The position numbers and the translations under genes were made by a program. This document shows, in pieces, positions 15,776-24,732 of a stretch of 64,000 nucleotides of DNA. Below the pieces are notes generated by a model. It was not told where the DNA came from. It saw only the letters and a list, made by a program, of their open reading frames with translations, and searched no databases. Each line of letters begins with the position of its first letter. Position 1 is the first letter of the stretch. Source of the DNA: Rhodospirillaceae bacterium. GTDB taxonomy: Bacteria; Pseudomonadota; Alphaproteobacteria; Rhodospirillales; Rhodospirillaceae. The stretch lies in assembly GCA_029243545.1 (NCBI GenBank), contig JAQWRV010000005.1, forward strand, positions 186,001-250,000, in the 5' to 3' direction.

Positions 15776-16585
15776 GTGCCTACCACAAATATCAATGGCC
15801 ATAGCATGCACTACGAGACCCACGGCAAAGGGGTGCCGGTACTGGTGCAAGGCGGATGGGGCTCTTTCTGCCATGGTTCACACGGCCACTTGCCGCGCGG
15901 GCTCTCCGACAGCTACCAGGCCGTCATCATCGACTACCGTGGCCTGTTCGAGTCGGACGACGATCTGTCCGTAGAGTCCAGTATCGATATGTACGCGGAT
16001 GATGCCATCCAGTTGCTCGAGCACCTCGGACATACGGGGGGCGCCCATCTTATCGGATTGGTCGGCATGGGGGCATGCATCTCCCAAGTGATGGCGATCA
16101 AACGCCCGGATCTGGTGCGTTCAATGATGAACATGGGCGCTTGGTCTGACGCTACGGACCCTCTGTTTCATGAGCAGATCGAGCTGTTCCTCGACGTACA
16201 CCGGGGCATGGGATGGGAAGCGTTTCAACGGTTCGTCTGTATGATGTCGTTCCGCCCCGATTTTTATAATGACAATTACAAACGCCTGTTAGGTCCCGAC
16301 GGCCCCTGGCGGGAACTCAATGGCCGGCTGGGCGCCCACGAGCGGTTCATACATGCCTGTCTCAACCACAATGTCACCGCGCAGCTCGCCAACGTGAAAT
16401 GTCCGAGCCTAATTATTCACAGTCACATGGACACCGTAACCAGCCCCCGCATGACCCGGCCGATTCAAGACGAAATTCCGAACGCAGAAGGATTAGACCT
16501 CGTTGACTTTGCCCACGTGGTAGCCGGCAAAGAGCAGAAGATTCAATTTTGTGACGTTGTATTTGATTGGCTGGAAAGGACCTGA
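15776..16585 (+). CDS. Alpha/beta hydrolase-fold protein lacking a serine nucleophile
   Basis: A 269-residue protein with the order of an alpha/beta hydrolase: NGHSMHYETHGKGVPVLVQG with an oxyanion-side GGW, VIIDYRG, a nucleophile-elbow region HLIGLVGMGACISQ, IIHSHMDTVTSP with a candidate acid Asp, and FAHVVAGKE with the terminal His. When the elbow is aligned to the G-x-S-x-G pattern the nucleophile position falls on Gly97 (VGMGA), so no Ser, Cys or Asp is present. It may be inactive in hydrolysis or use another mechanism. The start is GTG at 15776 behind AGGGGAAA. Confidence 0.75.
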   Translation: MPTTNINGHSMHYETHGKGVPVLVQGGWGSFCHGSHGHLPRGLSDSYQAVIIDYRGLFESDDDLSVESSIDMYADDAIQLLEHLGHTGGAHLIGLVGMGACISQVMAIKRPDLVRSMMNMGAWSDATDPLFHEQIELFLDVHRGMGWEAFQRFVCMMSFRPDFYNDNYKRLLGPDGPWRELNGRLGAHERFIHACLNHNVTAQLANVKCPSLIIHSHMDTVTSPRMTRPIQDEIPNAEGLDLVDFAHVVAGKEQKIQFCDVVFDWLERT

Positions 16586-16759
16586 CAACAGGTCTGACTT
16601 GGCTTCGTATACGCCCAGGCGCAGTACTCCACACTTAAATCTGGCCATATAATAAGGGTTTTGTCGCATCAGAGCCTGTATTCTCTCGTATTAGATGTAA
16701 CAAAGTGTGTTAATATAAAGATAGATCCGAGTCAAAACTATGTCGAAATACAGGGGTTT

Positions 16760-18004
16760 TTAGATTCGCGTCCCAAGGTAGGCCTTACCAGACACAGAAT
16801 CCGGCTTTTCAAGCCCATCCACCAGCGGATCGCCCGTAGGCACGCCAAACAGATATTTTCCCGTCGGGGCCATGGAAATATCCCATTGTAGTTCGATGTG
16901 AGTGGTGACCGTACGGCAGTCCCTAAAATGGCGTTGGACTGGATTGCGACCGGTTTGAGCAGACACGCCCATCATGCCCGACAACCGTTCTGCCGCCCGC
17001 AAGCACAATCGCGAGGCAAAGGTCATATCGCGTTTGGCCGACAGCAAATCCTCACCCCTAATATCCTGACCGGCAGCGCCGCGTTCGTGCAGCATGCGGC
17101 ATAAGTCCTCAACAATCAGATTGGCGGCATGGATTTCCGCCGCGGCTTCACCCACCCGTCCTTGAACAGGCACTTGCTCGACGATGGACTCGCCAAACAT
17201 GGCGCCCTTTCGATTGCGGGTAAGGGCAGCATATTCCTGAAGGGCCCCCATGGCCGTGCCGACGAGAATGCCGGCAAACCAACTTTTCTGATAGGCGCTG
17301 GTGCGCACTTTGTAGATGTAACTGTTGTGGAGTTTTGAACCCGGAGGATCAGGCTGGAGCATTTCGTCGCGTTCAATCAGACGGTGGGCGGGGATGCGTG
17401 CACCTTCAACTTTGACGTGGTGACTGCCCGTCCCTCGGAGACCTTCTGCCTGCCAGTTATTTTCGCTGGTGAAATCGTCCGGGTACAACAGAACAAAGTG
17501 CGTAAAGATGCGCTCGTCGCCTAAAGTCGCAATTACCATGGCACCGTTGGCGTGATCAATGCCGCTCATGAACCCCCACCGGCCCGTCAGCACATAGGCA
17601 TCGCCGTCTTTTTTAAGTTTACCGCCGCCGGCAGACCCTGTTGCAACGATGGGGTCTGGGTTGTCGGCAAAAAATTCTTCTTGGGCATCGGCACCGAACC
17701 GGGCAATCCACATGACGTGAGAAAATACCAGGCCGGTGGTCCAGCCCACTGAACCGCAGGCCTGCGAGACCTCGCGAGAGGCCTCCATGTGAGCACCCCA
17801 ATCCATCTCGAACCCACCAAACCGTTTGGGCATGTATATTTTGTGCAAGCCGGCCGCCTTGAGATCAGCCACCGTAGCATCTGGGAGTTTCCGCAAATCT
17901 TCCGCTTCATTGGCGCGGGCGCGGAGACTGGGGATTAACGCGCGGGCTGCTTCAACGATTTCCGCCTTGGTCGGGATATTGGACCCGGCAATAGCACTGG
18001 ACAT
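16760..18004 (-). CDS. Flavin-dependent monooxygenase, acyl-CoA dehydrogenase fold
   Basis: A 414-residue protein of the HsaA/hydroxyphenylacetate-hydroxylase C2 type (group D, uses reduced flavin from a separate reductase). Landmarks are the N-terminal LPDATVADLKAAGLHKIYMP helix, the ACGSVGWTTGLVFSH segment, GRWGFMSGIDHANG and GLRGTGSHHVKVEGARIP in the beta-domain, and a C-terminal helical bundle. The ATG at 18004 (MSSAIAGSN) is preferred over one 22 codons upstream. Three further paralogues lie at 41-45 kb. No flavin reductase gene is in the window. Substrate unknown; ring hydroxylation is the family theme. Confidence 0.82.
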   Translation of the reverse strand: MSSAIAGSNIPTKAEIVEAARALIPSLRARANEAEDLRKLPDATVADLKAAGLHKIYMPKRFGGFEMDWGAHMEASREVSQACGSVGWTTGLVFSHVMWIARFGADAQEEFFADNPDPIVATGSAGGGKLKKDGDAYVLTGRWGFMSGIDHANGAMVIATLGDERIFTHFVLLYPDDFTSENNWQAEGLRGTGSHHVKVEGARIPAHRLIERDEMLQPDPPGSKLHNSYIYKVRTSAYQKSWFAGILVGTAMGALQEYAALTRNRKGAMFGESIVEQVPVQGRVGEAAAEIHAANLIVEDLCRMLHERGAAGQDIRGEDLLSAKRDMTFASRLCLRAAERLSGMMGVSAQTGRNPVQRHFRDCRTVTTHIELQWDISMAPTGKYLFGVPTGDPLVDGLEKPDSVSGKAYLGTRI

Positions 18005-18123
18005 ATTTTTTCCACACAGAATTAAGGTCAAGTTCGTCGTTGGTGGGGATTCTGCTGATTCATTAGCCAAAAGAAATTACTAACTTTCGCCTGTCCGCAA
18101 AACGAACCGCGTCTGGTGAAGCG

Positions 18124-18765
18124 TTAGCCGCGTTTCCGGTAAATGCGGACCATATTGTTGGCAGGCATATCAACTGTCTGTTCGAACGCCAGGCCATGTA
18201 ATTCACCCACGCGATCAACATCACCTGCATCACGCACACCCCAATCGGGATTTCGCGTTCGTAAGTTCTGATCAAAAGCTGCGTTTGAGGGAGCCGTATG
18301 CTGCCCGTCGATTTGAAAAGGGCCATAAATGAAAAGCGGCGCGTTGGCTGCCAAAACATTACCTGCTCCTTGCATCAACCCCTTTGCCACGGACCAAGGC
18401 GTAATGTGCATCATATTCAGGCAGAGCACTGCCTGAGCTTCACGAACCGACCATTCTGATGTCGTGGCGTCAAGTTGCTGTGGCGGCAATAGATTCTCAA
18501 GACCTGCACTTTCCGTGAGGGACCTGATGTCACTCAAGCGGCCAGTCTCCCGCTCTGTTGGCTGCCAGTTGAGATGTTCGAAATGAGCGGCCAACACAGC
18601 GGCATGAAAACCACTACCAGAGGCGATCTCAAGAACAACACCTGCTGGCGGAAGAAAAGGTTTTAACGCTGTTGCCAGTGGCGTCGCATTACGCAGTGCT
18701 GCAGGTGACGCAAAATGTTCCACTTTGGAGACGATTGCGGTTACTAGATCTGAGTTAGATTTCAT
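18124..18765 (-). CDS. DUF938 methyltransferase-fold protein
   Basis: A 213-residue protein with the DUF938 layout: FASPAALRNATPLATALKPF near the start, the nucleotide loop VVLEIASGSGFHAAVLA (about residues 43-59), WQPTERE, an MMHITPWSV motif and YGPFQIDGQHTAPSN. Family members are uncharacterised SAM-dependent methyltransferase-like proteins. Its start overlaps the stop of the upstream secreted-protein gene by ATGA (18762-18765), showing translational coupling. Confidence 0.82.
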   Translation of the reverse strand: MKSNSDLVTAIVSKVEHFASPAALRNATPLATALKPFLPPAGVVLEIASGSGFHAAVLAAHFEHLNWQPTERETGRLSDIRSLTESAGLENLLPPQQLDATTSEWSVREAQAVLCLNMMHITPWSVAKGLMQGAGNVLAANAPLFIYGPFQIDGQHTAPSNAAFDQNLRTRNPDWGVRDAGDVDRVGELHGLAFEQTVDMPANNMVRIYRKRG

Positions 18766-19175
18766 CGTCCAGACGTGACGTTTGGCTTGCGCTGGGTTTC
18801 CGGAATGCGCCGCACCGGGGCGGTCGGGTCTTGCCCTCTAGCTGCCAGCTGACGTCTAAGACATACCGCGTGCACATCATCGCCTCTTGCTGCGTTTGCG
18901 ACGCAGGCCTGCTTGATACTGAAGCGATTGGTTTGATCAACCGCTGATAAATCTGGAGCGCGCGCTGTGCCGCGGCGCAAGGTCAGTTCGCGGAGTTGGC
19001 AAGCGCCATAGGATGATGATCCAGCCACACCAGTCCCAGCACAGGGATCCACCGTGCCGAAACGTGCTGGTGGTGGTGGCAAAACACCTGGGATTTGAGC
19101 GGTCGCAACGGAGGCAGCAAAAAGCCCTCCGCACAGGACAATTCTGGACACAATCAATCGTCTCACAGCTGCCAT
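18762..19175 (-). CDS. Secreted hypothetical protein with conserved-looking cysteines
   Basis: A 137-residue protein with a signal peptide (MAAVRRLIVSRIVLCGGLFA followed by ASVATAQ). The mature part has a proline-rich start (VLPPPPARFG) and paired cysteines (DPCAGTG, YGACQLRELT, KQACVANAA and AVCLRR) that could form two disulphides. The C-terminal PETQRKPNVTSGR tail is basic. No family recognised. It is the first gene of a two-gene unit with the DUF938 protein. Confidence 0.6.
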   Translation of the reverse strand: MAAVRRLIVSRIVLCGGLFAASVATAQIPGVLPPPPARFGTVDPCAGTGVAGSSSYGACQLRELTLRRGTARAPDLSAVDQTNRFSIKQACVANAARGDDVHAVCLRRQLAARGQDPTAPVRRIPETQRKPNVTSGR

Positions 19176-19203
19176 GGCATCAGCATATCAGACCGCTAAC
19201 AAA

Positions 19204-19232
19204 AAAGGGCGGCCCTTAAGGCCGCCCTTTAT
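19204..19232. terminator. Bidirectional terminator hairpin
   Basis: A perfect 11-base-pair stem AAAGGGCGGCC/GGCCGCCCTTT with a 5-base loop, flanked by A6 on one side and TTTAT on the other. It lies just after the hydantoinase B gene stop and works most naturally for that minus-strand operon. Confidence 0.75.
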
Positions 19233-19266
19233 CTTATTGCCGTGAAACAATTCTTGTTCGCTTAAC

Positions 19267-21180
19267 CTACTCCGCAGCCTGCGCCAATTTAGACGACGCC
19301 TGGAATACGGGTGGCCGCGGCGCGACCAAATGTGTTTCCTTCTCAGCGTTGGCGAGAATGGTGGTGAGGTCAGGCCCCTTATCAAAGACCGGGGTCTCCT
19401 TGGGACGATTGGCCTGCATTTCCTTGCGAAGCTTCTTGGTCGCGGCTTCATTGACCTTGCCAGCGTTGCTGCACACCACACCGTAGCGTTTTGCACCTTC
19501 AGCCGTTACCAAACCGCGTTGCACTTCCAACGCCACCTTCTCGGCAGGCCGTTCAAGCGGATTACCAACGCCACCACCACCCCAGGTAATGAAGGCGAGA
19601 ATATCGCCGGATTTGACCTTGATGTTATCGCACTTAGATTGGTGATGCTCGACCACACCCGTGTCGTAGCCGCCGCGGAACATAACCTTGCTGGAGCGTT
19701 CCCCCGGCTCGCCACCAGTGACGCCCCAGGGGTACGTCAGCCAACGGTCATCGTGGATCGAGATTTCGCCATCTTCGAGGAAGCAGTAATCGACCCGCAA
19801 GGCATTGCCACCGCGGAAGAAGCCAGCGCCACCGGTGTCTGCCACGGTTTCATGTTTCTCGATTCGTAGCGGGAAATAGGCTTCCAAATATTCCTGCGGA
19901 ACGTTGGTAAAGCTTGGCCACATGGAGTGACCATCGGGGCCATCATCATGCGGACGCGCCGGAATACCACCGAAACCAATTTGGTATAGTTGATACCATT
20001 CACCACGGCTGTCTGTGCCCGAATACATAAAGTGGGGCGAGGACGAGAAGCCCGCTGCCGCCAGAAACTCAGGGTTCTTCTGGCCAAGGAGGGCAGCGAA
20101 GGTATCAAAGATGCGGCCCAATGCATGTGTCCGGCAGGAAAGCGCCGCCGGAAAGTTCGGCTTCAGCAGCGTCCCTTGAGGAATACGCACATCGATCAGA
20201 TCATAAAACCCGTCATTGAACAAAATTTCCGGGTCGAAGACCATGATCATGTAAACACCCCAGAACATCTTGAGCATGTTTTCATTAAGGTAGAAGTTGA
20301 TAGATCCAATCGCTTGTGGGTCTGTACCCTCCCAATCGAGGATCACCTTCTTACCTTCACGCCACATGGTGCATTTGATTTTGTATGGTCCATAACCACG
20401 GCCATCGTCATCGATATAATCTTCAAAAAAGACAGGCTCTTCGCCGATGGCTTGCATAATCAACCCGCCGACGGCGCGGAGGTTACGGTCAAGAGCAGCT
20501 TGAGTTGCGGAGACGTAGACATCGTCACCGAAGCGGTCACACATTTCTTTGACGCGTTTCTCGGCCACACGACAGGCGGCGAGAATGGCGTTGAGGTCCG
20601 AGCGGTTCCACTGTGGAAGACGAACCTGATTGAGCATGAGCTCAAGCAGAGTTTCCTGCAGCACACCTTTTTTGTAGAGCTTAGTCGGCGGCGTAACGAG
20701 ACCTTCTTCGAAAATGGTCGTCGCATCCGTCGGCATAGAGCCAGGGACTTTACCACCGTTGTCGGTCATATGACCAAAGTGGCAAGACCAGCCGACAAGG
20801 CGGTGGTCGTAATATATCGGCAGAATAATAAGCCAGTCGTTGGCGTGACTGACGGCGCCTTCGACTTTATAGGGGTCGTTGGTGAAGAAGACATCGCCTT
20901 CTTCAACAGTGCCGTCATAGTTGTTCAGAAAGCCTGAAATAAACGATCCAAACTGGCCGACAACCATTTTGCCGTTACGGTCCGCAATCAGCGGAAAGGC
21001 GTCATGCTGCTCACGAATGCCAGGCGACATCGCCGTACGAAACACAGTTGCATCCATTTCGAAGCGCGCGTTTCGAATGGCACTCTCAATGATATCGAGG
21101 GTGATTGCGTCAATCTTGACCTTCTTGAAGGGCTTCTTGTTGGCCTGGATGATTTGCGCTTTTGTTTTCGATTTAGCCAT
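19267..21180 (-). CDS. hyuB: Hydantoinase B / oxoprolinase family protein
   Basis: A 637-residue HyuB-type subunit, partner of the HyuA gene just upstream. Landmarks are the N-terminal DAITLDIIESAIRNARFEMD, FTNDPYKVEGAVSHANDW, HFGHMTDNGGKVPGSMPTDA and the late GGAGFFRGGNALRVDY segment. In N-methylhydantoinases and acetone carboxylases this subunit carries the catalytic or metal site, and the ATP-using partner activates the substrate (family knowledge). A strong TAGGAGA precedes the ATG. The C-terminus extends through a charged linker rich in Lys. Substrate could be a hydantoin, 5-oxoproline or a ketone; it is not decided by sequence. Confidence 0.88.
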   Translation of the reverse strand: MAKSKTKAQIIQANKKPFKKVKIDAITLDIIESAIRNARFEMDATVFRTAMSPGIREQHDAFPLIADRNGKMVVGQFGSFISGFLNNYDGTVEEGDVFFTNDPYKVEGAVSHANDWLIILPIYYDHRLVGWSCHFGHMTDNGGKVPGSMPTDATTIFEEGLVTPPTKLYKKGVLQETLLELMLNQVRLPQWNRSDLNAILAACRVAEKRVKEMCDRFGDDVYVSATQAALDRNLRAVGGLIMQAIGEEPVFFEDYIDDDGRGYGPYKIKCTMWREGKKVILDWEGTDPQAIGSINFYLNENMLKMFWGVYMIMVFDPEILFNDGFYDLIDVRIPQGTLLKPNFPAALSCRTHALGRIFDTFAALLGQKNPEFLAAAGFSSSPHFMYSGTDSRGEWYQLYQIGFGGIPARPHDDGPDGHSMWPSFTNVPQEYLEAYFPLRIEKHETVADTGGAGFFRGGNALRVDYCFLEDGEISIHDDRWLTYPWGVTGGEPGERSSKVMFRGGYDTGVVEHHQSKCDNIKVKSGDILAFITWGGGGVGNPLERPAEKVALEVQRGLVTAEGAKRYGVVCSNAGKVNEAATKKLRKEMQANRPKETPVFDKGPDLTTILANAEKETHLVAPRPPVFQASSKLAQAAE

Positions 21181-21202
21181 GAGTTATCTCCTAACCTCCG
21201 CC

Positions 21203-23305
21203 CTACTTCTTCGCCTTGGACTTGGATGCGCTCTTTTTCGCGCCTTTCCAGCCCTTGGGTGTGATGAGAATACAGCCGACTTTATCAACTACACCCTGGC
21301 AATCGGCCAGGATGACAGTGGTTGAGTCGAATTCAGTAATAACCGCCGGGCCAGGTATCTTATTGCCGGCTTTGAGCTTAGCGCGATCATAAATCTTCGC
21401 TTTATGCTTTTTGCCGTCAGCCCAGACGGTGTGCTTGTCATCAATCACAGCAGATGCCGCACTTGGGCCACCCTTGCCGGCCTTCACCGCTTTCACGTTA
21501 GGCGCGTCCCCCATGACAATGGCCCGTAAGTTTACCACTTCGTGTTCAGCGTCGAGCGCGAATGTGAACATGCGTGTGTGACTGGTGTCGAACGCTTTGG
21601 CCGCTTTCTCCAATCCGTTCTTATCAAAGTCCTGCACTTTGCATGGCACGGTAAGAGCAAAGCCCTGGCCAGTATAGCGAATGTCAATTTCCCAGACGAC
21701 CTTGTGTTCCTTCTTAGGAATGCCTTCCTTAACCAACGATTGGGCCGCCGTCTTAGTTAGACCCTGGAGAATTTTTCCGACTTCTTTGCTGCTGGTCTCG
21801 GAGAAACGGCGCACAACTGTTTGAGATGATTCGTTACGCACTCGGGTTGTGGCGTCGCCGTATGCACAGAGCACACCAGGTCCCGGCGGAATGATGACCG
21901 GCCAAGACCCTGTCAATTTACCAAGCGCGTTGGCGTGGAGTGGGCCCGCACCACCAAACCCGATGAGCGCGAATTCGCGCGGGTCATAGCCTTGTTCGAT
22001 GGAAACCAAGCGCAACGCACCAAACATATTTTCGTTGACGATTTTGACGATGCCTTCCGCCGCTGCTTCAACCGAAATCTTGAGTGGGTCAGCAACGGCC
22101 TTCTTGATGGCCGCACGGGAAGCCTTTACATCCAGCTTCATTTCTCCACCGATCAAGGATGGCGGCAGGTGGCCGAGGGCCACATTCGCATCTGTCACAG
22201 TGGGTTCCGTCCCGCCCTGGCCGTAGCAGGCCGGGCCCGGATCCGCACCCGCACTTTCCGGCCCAACGCGGAGCGCGCCCGTTAGTTCCGGCACACGACC
22301 GATGGAGCCGCCGCCGGCGCCGACCGTGCGCACGTCCAGGGACGACATTCGAACGGTCACGTCACCGACACGCGTCTCACGCCGCAACTGCGGGTCACCA
22401 TTCTCAATGAGCGCCACGTCAGTTGACGTACCGCCCATATCAAAGGTCAAAAGGTTTTTGAATCCAGACTGCTTAGCAATCCAAAGAGCGCCGGCCACAC
22501 CGCCGGCAGGACCGGACATCATGAGAGAAACGGGCCGGTCCGAAGCGTTGTCGAAAGACATCAGACCGCCATCAGAACGCAGCACCTTGTATTTACAATC
22601 GCCGGTCTTTTTCTTGAGCGCTCTTTCAAGGTTGACGAGATATTTACCAACGGTCGGGCGAACATACGAGTTGGCGACAGCCGTGAGGGCGCGCTCATAC
22701 TCATACATTTCAGGAAGCACTTCGTGACTGAGGCTGACGGGAATACCCGGAAGCTCTTTCTCCACGATAGTGCGAATCTTTTTCTCATGGGCACCGTTCG
22801 CGAATGCGTTCATGAGGGAGACCGTAACAGCCTTCACTTTTTGCTTTTTAAGAACCTTGCAGGCTTCAACAACCGAATCTTTGTCGAGCTTGCGGACGAC
22901 ATCCCCGCGGGCCCCAATACGTTCATTGACTTCGACCGTATTCTCGAGCGACGCCAGTGGTTCGGGTTTAGGCCAAATGATCCACCCGGCGAGACCGCCT
23001 GGCACAAAAGACCGGCCGATCTGCAAGACTTGGCGATAACCGTCAGTAACGATTAGGCCAACTTTAGCCCCCTTGCCTTCGAGGATGGCATTGGTGGCAA
23101 CCGTCGTGCCATGCATCAACTCGTTGACTTCGGTTGGTTTAATTCCTGCGTCTGAACAGATTCGTTTGATACCTTTCATCACACCAATGGATTGGTCTGC
23201 CGGCGTCGAAGGCGTCTTTGCCCGATAAGTTTCACCAGTTTTTTCGTTGATCAGGAGCAGATCCGTGAAGGTCCCTCCGACATCACACCCGAGTACGTAA
23301 GACAT
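21203..23305 (-). CDS. hyuA: Hydantoinase A / oxoprolinase family protein
   Basis: A 700-residue ATP-dependent HyuA subunit. The N-terminus YVLGCDVGGTFTDLLLINE is the ASKHA phosphate-binding loop. ELMHGTTVATNAILEGKGAK, SGPAGGVAGALWIAKQSG, LTFDMGGTSTDVALIENG and GGGSIGRVPELTG are the remaining hallmarks of the family. It lies 22 bases upstream of hyuB on the same strand, so the pair is one transcript. The Lys-rich C-terminal tail (KGAKKSASKSKAKK) is unusual and may be flexible. It energises ring opening of a hydantoin-like or carboxylated substrate. Confidence 0.9.
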   Translation of the reverse strand: MSYVLGCDVGGTFTDLLLINEKTGETYRAKTPSTPADQSIGVMKGIKRICSDAGIKPTEVNELMHGTTVATNAILEGKGAKVGLIVTDGYRQVLQIGRSFVPGGLAGWIIWPKPEPLASLENTVEVNERIGARGDVVRKLDKDSVVEACKVLKKQKVKAVTVSLMNAFANGAHEKKIRTIVEKELPGIPVSLSHEVLPEMYEYERALTAVANSYVRPTVGKYLVNLERALKKKTGDCKYKVLRSDGGLMSFDNASDRPVSLMMSGPAGGVAGALWIAKQSGFKNLLTFDMGGTSTDVALIENGDPQLRRETRVGDVTVRMSSLDVRTVGAGGGSIGRVPELTGALRVGPESAGADPGPACYGQGGTEPTVTDANVALGHLPPSLIGGEMKLDVKASRAAIKKAVADPLKISVEAAAEGIVKIVNENMFGALRLVSIEQGYDPREFALIGFGGAGPLHANALGKLTGSWPVIIPPGPGVLCAYGDATTRVRNESSQTVVRRFSETSSKEVGKILQGLTKTAAQSLVKEGIPKKEHKVVWEIDIRYTGQGFALTVPCKVQDFDKNGLEKAAKAFDTSHTRMFTFALDAEHEVVNLRAIVMGDAPNVKAVKAGKGGPSAASAVIDDKHTVWADGKKHKAKIYDRAKLKAGNKIPGPAVITEFDSTTVILADCQGVVDKVGCILITPKGWKGAKKSASKSKAKK

Positions 23306-23518
23306 TGCGCAGTCACGTCCCTATTTATGAATTATTCTAATTAAGCTGCATGGATATGAGATCCCATGCAACCACTCGAACCCCCACGAAGCGTTTGGAG
23401 AGAAAGCCTCGCAAACCTAGCGCAGCTATCTGGTCAAATCGACTCAAGAAAACATGACCAAGGACCGCGTCGCCCAACTAACCCAGAATCAGGCCGAATG
23501 CCAGCCCTTAGCCGACAA

Positions 23519-24430
23519 TTAGGCCGCTTTCGCCACATCAGGGAAGACTCCAGCCTTGCCAAGCATGGCCGGGATGGGTGCGCCGAGTCGCTCTTCGACC
23601 CATGCGGCATTGGCAATAATCTTGTCAATATCCACGCCTGTTTCGACACCCATGCGGTTAAACATGTAAATGAGGTCCTCAAGCGGGATATTGCCTGTGG
23701 CGCGCGGCGCAAAGGGGCAGCCACCGATGCCGCCTGTCGACGCATCTATAAAATCGACACCGGCTTCCACAGCCGCATAGGCGTTTGCCAGGCCTGTGTT
23801 GCGGGTATTGTGCAAGTGAACCCGGATCGGCATGCCGGGCACAGCTTCTTTCACCTTAGAGATAAGTGCGCCGACACGACCCGGATCGGCACAGCCGATG
23901 GTGTCGGCCAAGGCGATTTCGACCGGCTCGGATTCAGCAACACGCCTGGCGATGTCGACAACGCGCTCCTGAGGCACTTCCCCTTCGAACGGACAGCCAA
24001 ATGAAGCGCCAATGGTCACACCCGCTTTAACACCCTCCGATTTGGCCAATCTACCAACGGAATTCCAGGCATCGACGGTTTCCACAGAGGTCATGCCTTG
24101 GTTCTTGGTGGCAAACGTATCGGTCGACACCACCGCGTACCCGACTTCGTCCACCCCGGCGCCTCGGGCCCGTTCATAGCCCTTCATATTAAGAATAAGG
24201 CCGATAAATGAACAGCCGGTACCTTTGGGAAGAGCCGCCACAACCTCAACCGCGTCCGCCATCTGCGGTACGCGCTTTGGGTTAACAAAGCTCGTGACTT
24301 CAATACGCTTAATACCCGCATCTATAGATCGGGTGATAAACTCAACTTTCTCTTCAGTGGACAAAATCTTCGGTTCGGCCTGAATGCCGTCGCGAGGCCC
24401 TACTTCGACCAGGGTGACTGAGCGCGCCAT
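23519..24430 (-). CDS. HMG-CoA lyase-like enzyme
   Basis: A 303-residue TIM-barrel lyase of the HMGL-like family. The start VTLVEVGPRDGIQAEPKIL holds the metal/catalytic Arg-Asp. RIEVTSFVNPKRVPQMADA, LADTIGCADPGRV, IRVHLHNTRNTGLANAYAA with the His metal ligands, and STGGIGGCPFAPRATGNIP with the active-site Cys loop are all present. It cleaves 3-hydroxy-3-methylglutaryl-CoA or a similar acyl-CoA to acetyl-CoA and a keto acid. It lies 213 bases upstream of hyuA on the same strand and is divergent from the CoA transferase gene, a common pairing for acyl-CoA catabolism. An RBS-like GAGAGGG precedes the ATG. Confidence 0.88.
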   Translation of the reverse strand: MARSVTLVEVGPRDGIQAEPKILSTEEKVEFITRSIDAGIKRIEVTSFVNPKRVPQMADAVEVVAALPKGTGCSFIGLILNMKGYERARGAGVDEVGYAVVSTDTFATKNQGMTSVETVDAWNSVGRLAKSEGVKAGVTIGASFGCPFEGEVPQERVVDIARRVAESEPVEIALADTIGCADPGRVGALISKVKEAVPGMPIRVHLHNTRNTGLANAYAAVEAGVDFIDASTGGIGGCPFAPRATGNIPLEDLIYMFNRMGVETGVDIDKIIANAAWVEERLGAPIPAMLGKAGVFPDVAKAA

Positions 24431-24732
24431 ATTTTTGGCCCTCTCTTTAGTTTTCGCTTTTACACAAAGCTCGGGTTTATGAACTTGGCTGGAAACAAGG
24501 GTTCAGCCCATGGCCCTGATATTAGCCCCGGACCGCCCCTTTGCAAGGTCATGGCAGGGCTGGGCGCTTGAAAGGTGGCTGACTGGCCGCTAAATACCTG
24601 CCGGGGAATGTTCACGTCTTGGTGCACGGTTGTTTTTTACACCATCGGACCTTAGTTCAGATAGAACGGGCATCAGTATAAATAATACCGGCCCCTGGCA
24701 GAAATGGGCCGCCATACAGAGAGGACCACGTT
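24431..24732. promoter_or_regulatory. Divergent promoter region
   Basis: A 302-base gap between divergent genes (HMG-CoA lyase-like and CoA transferase). Nothing coding was seen. It must carry both promoters, but no confident -35/-10 pair or operator could be named; the AT-rich stretch near 24670-24690 (GTATAAATAATA) is the best candidate on the plus strand. Confidence 0.35.

Noticed and set aside
16586-16759. Small plus-strand frame of 76 codons from 16661
   Set aside because: It runs into the end of the convergent monooxygenase gene, has no ribosome site and no family.
19990-20937. A 315-codon plus-strand frame opposite hyuB
   Set aside because: Antisense to an intact gene with all HyuB motifs; probably caused by codon bias.
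23366-24004. A 212-codon plus-strand frame opposite the HMG-CoA lyase-like gene
   Set aside because: It overlaps almost completely with a gene having full family motifs; its translation has no recognisable domain.
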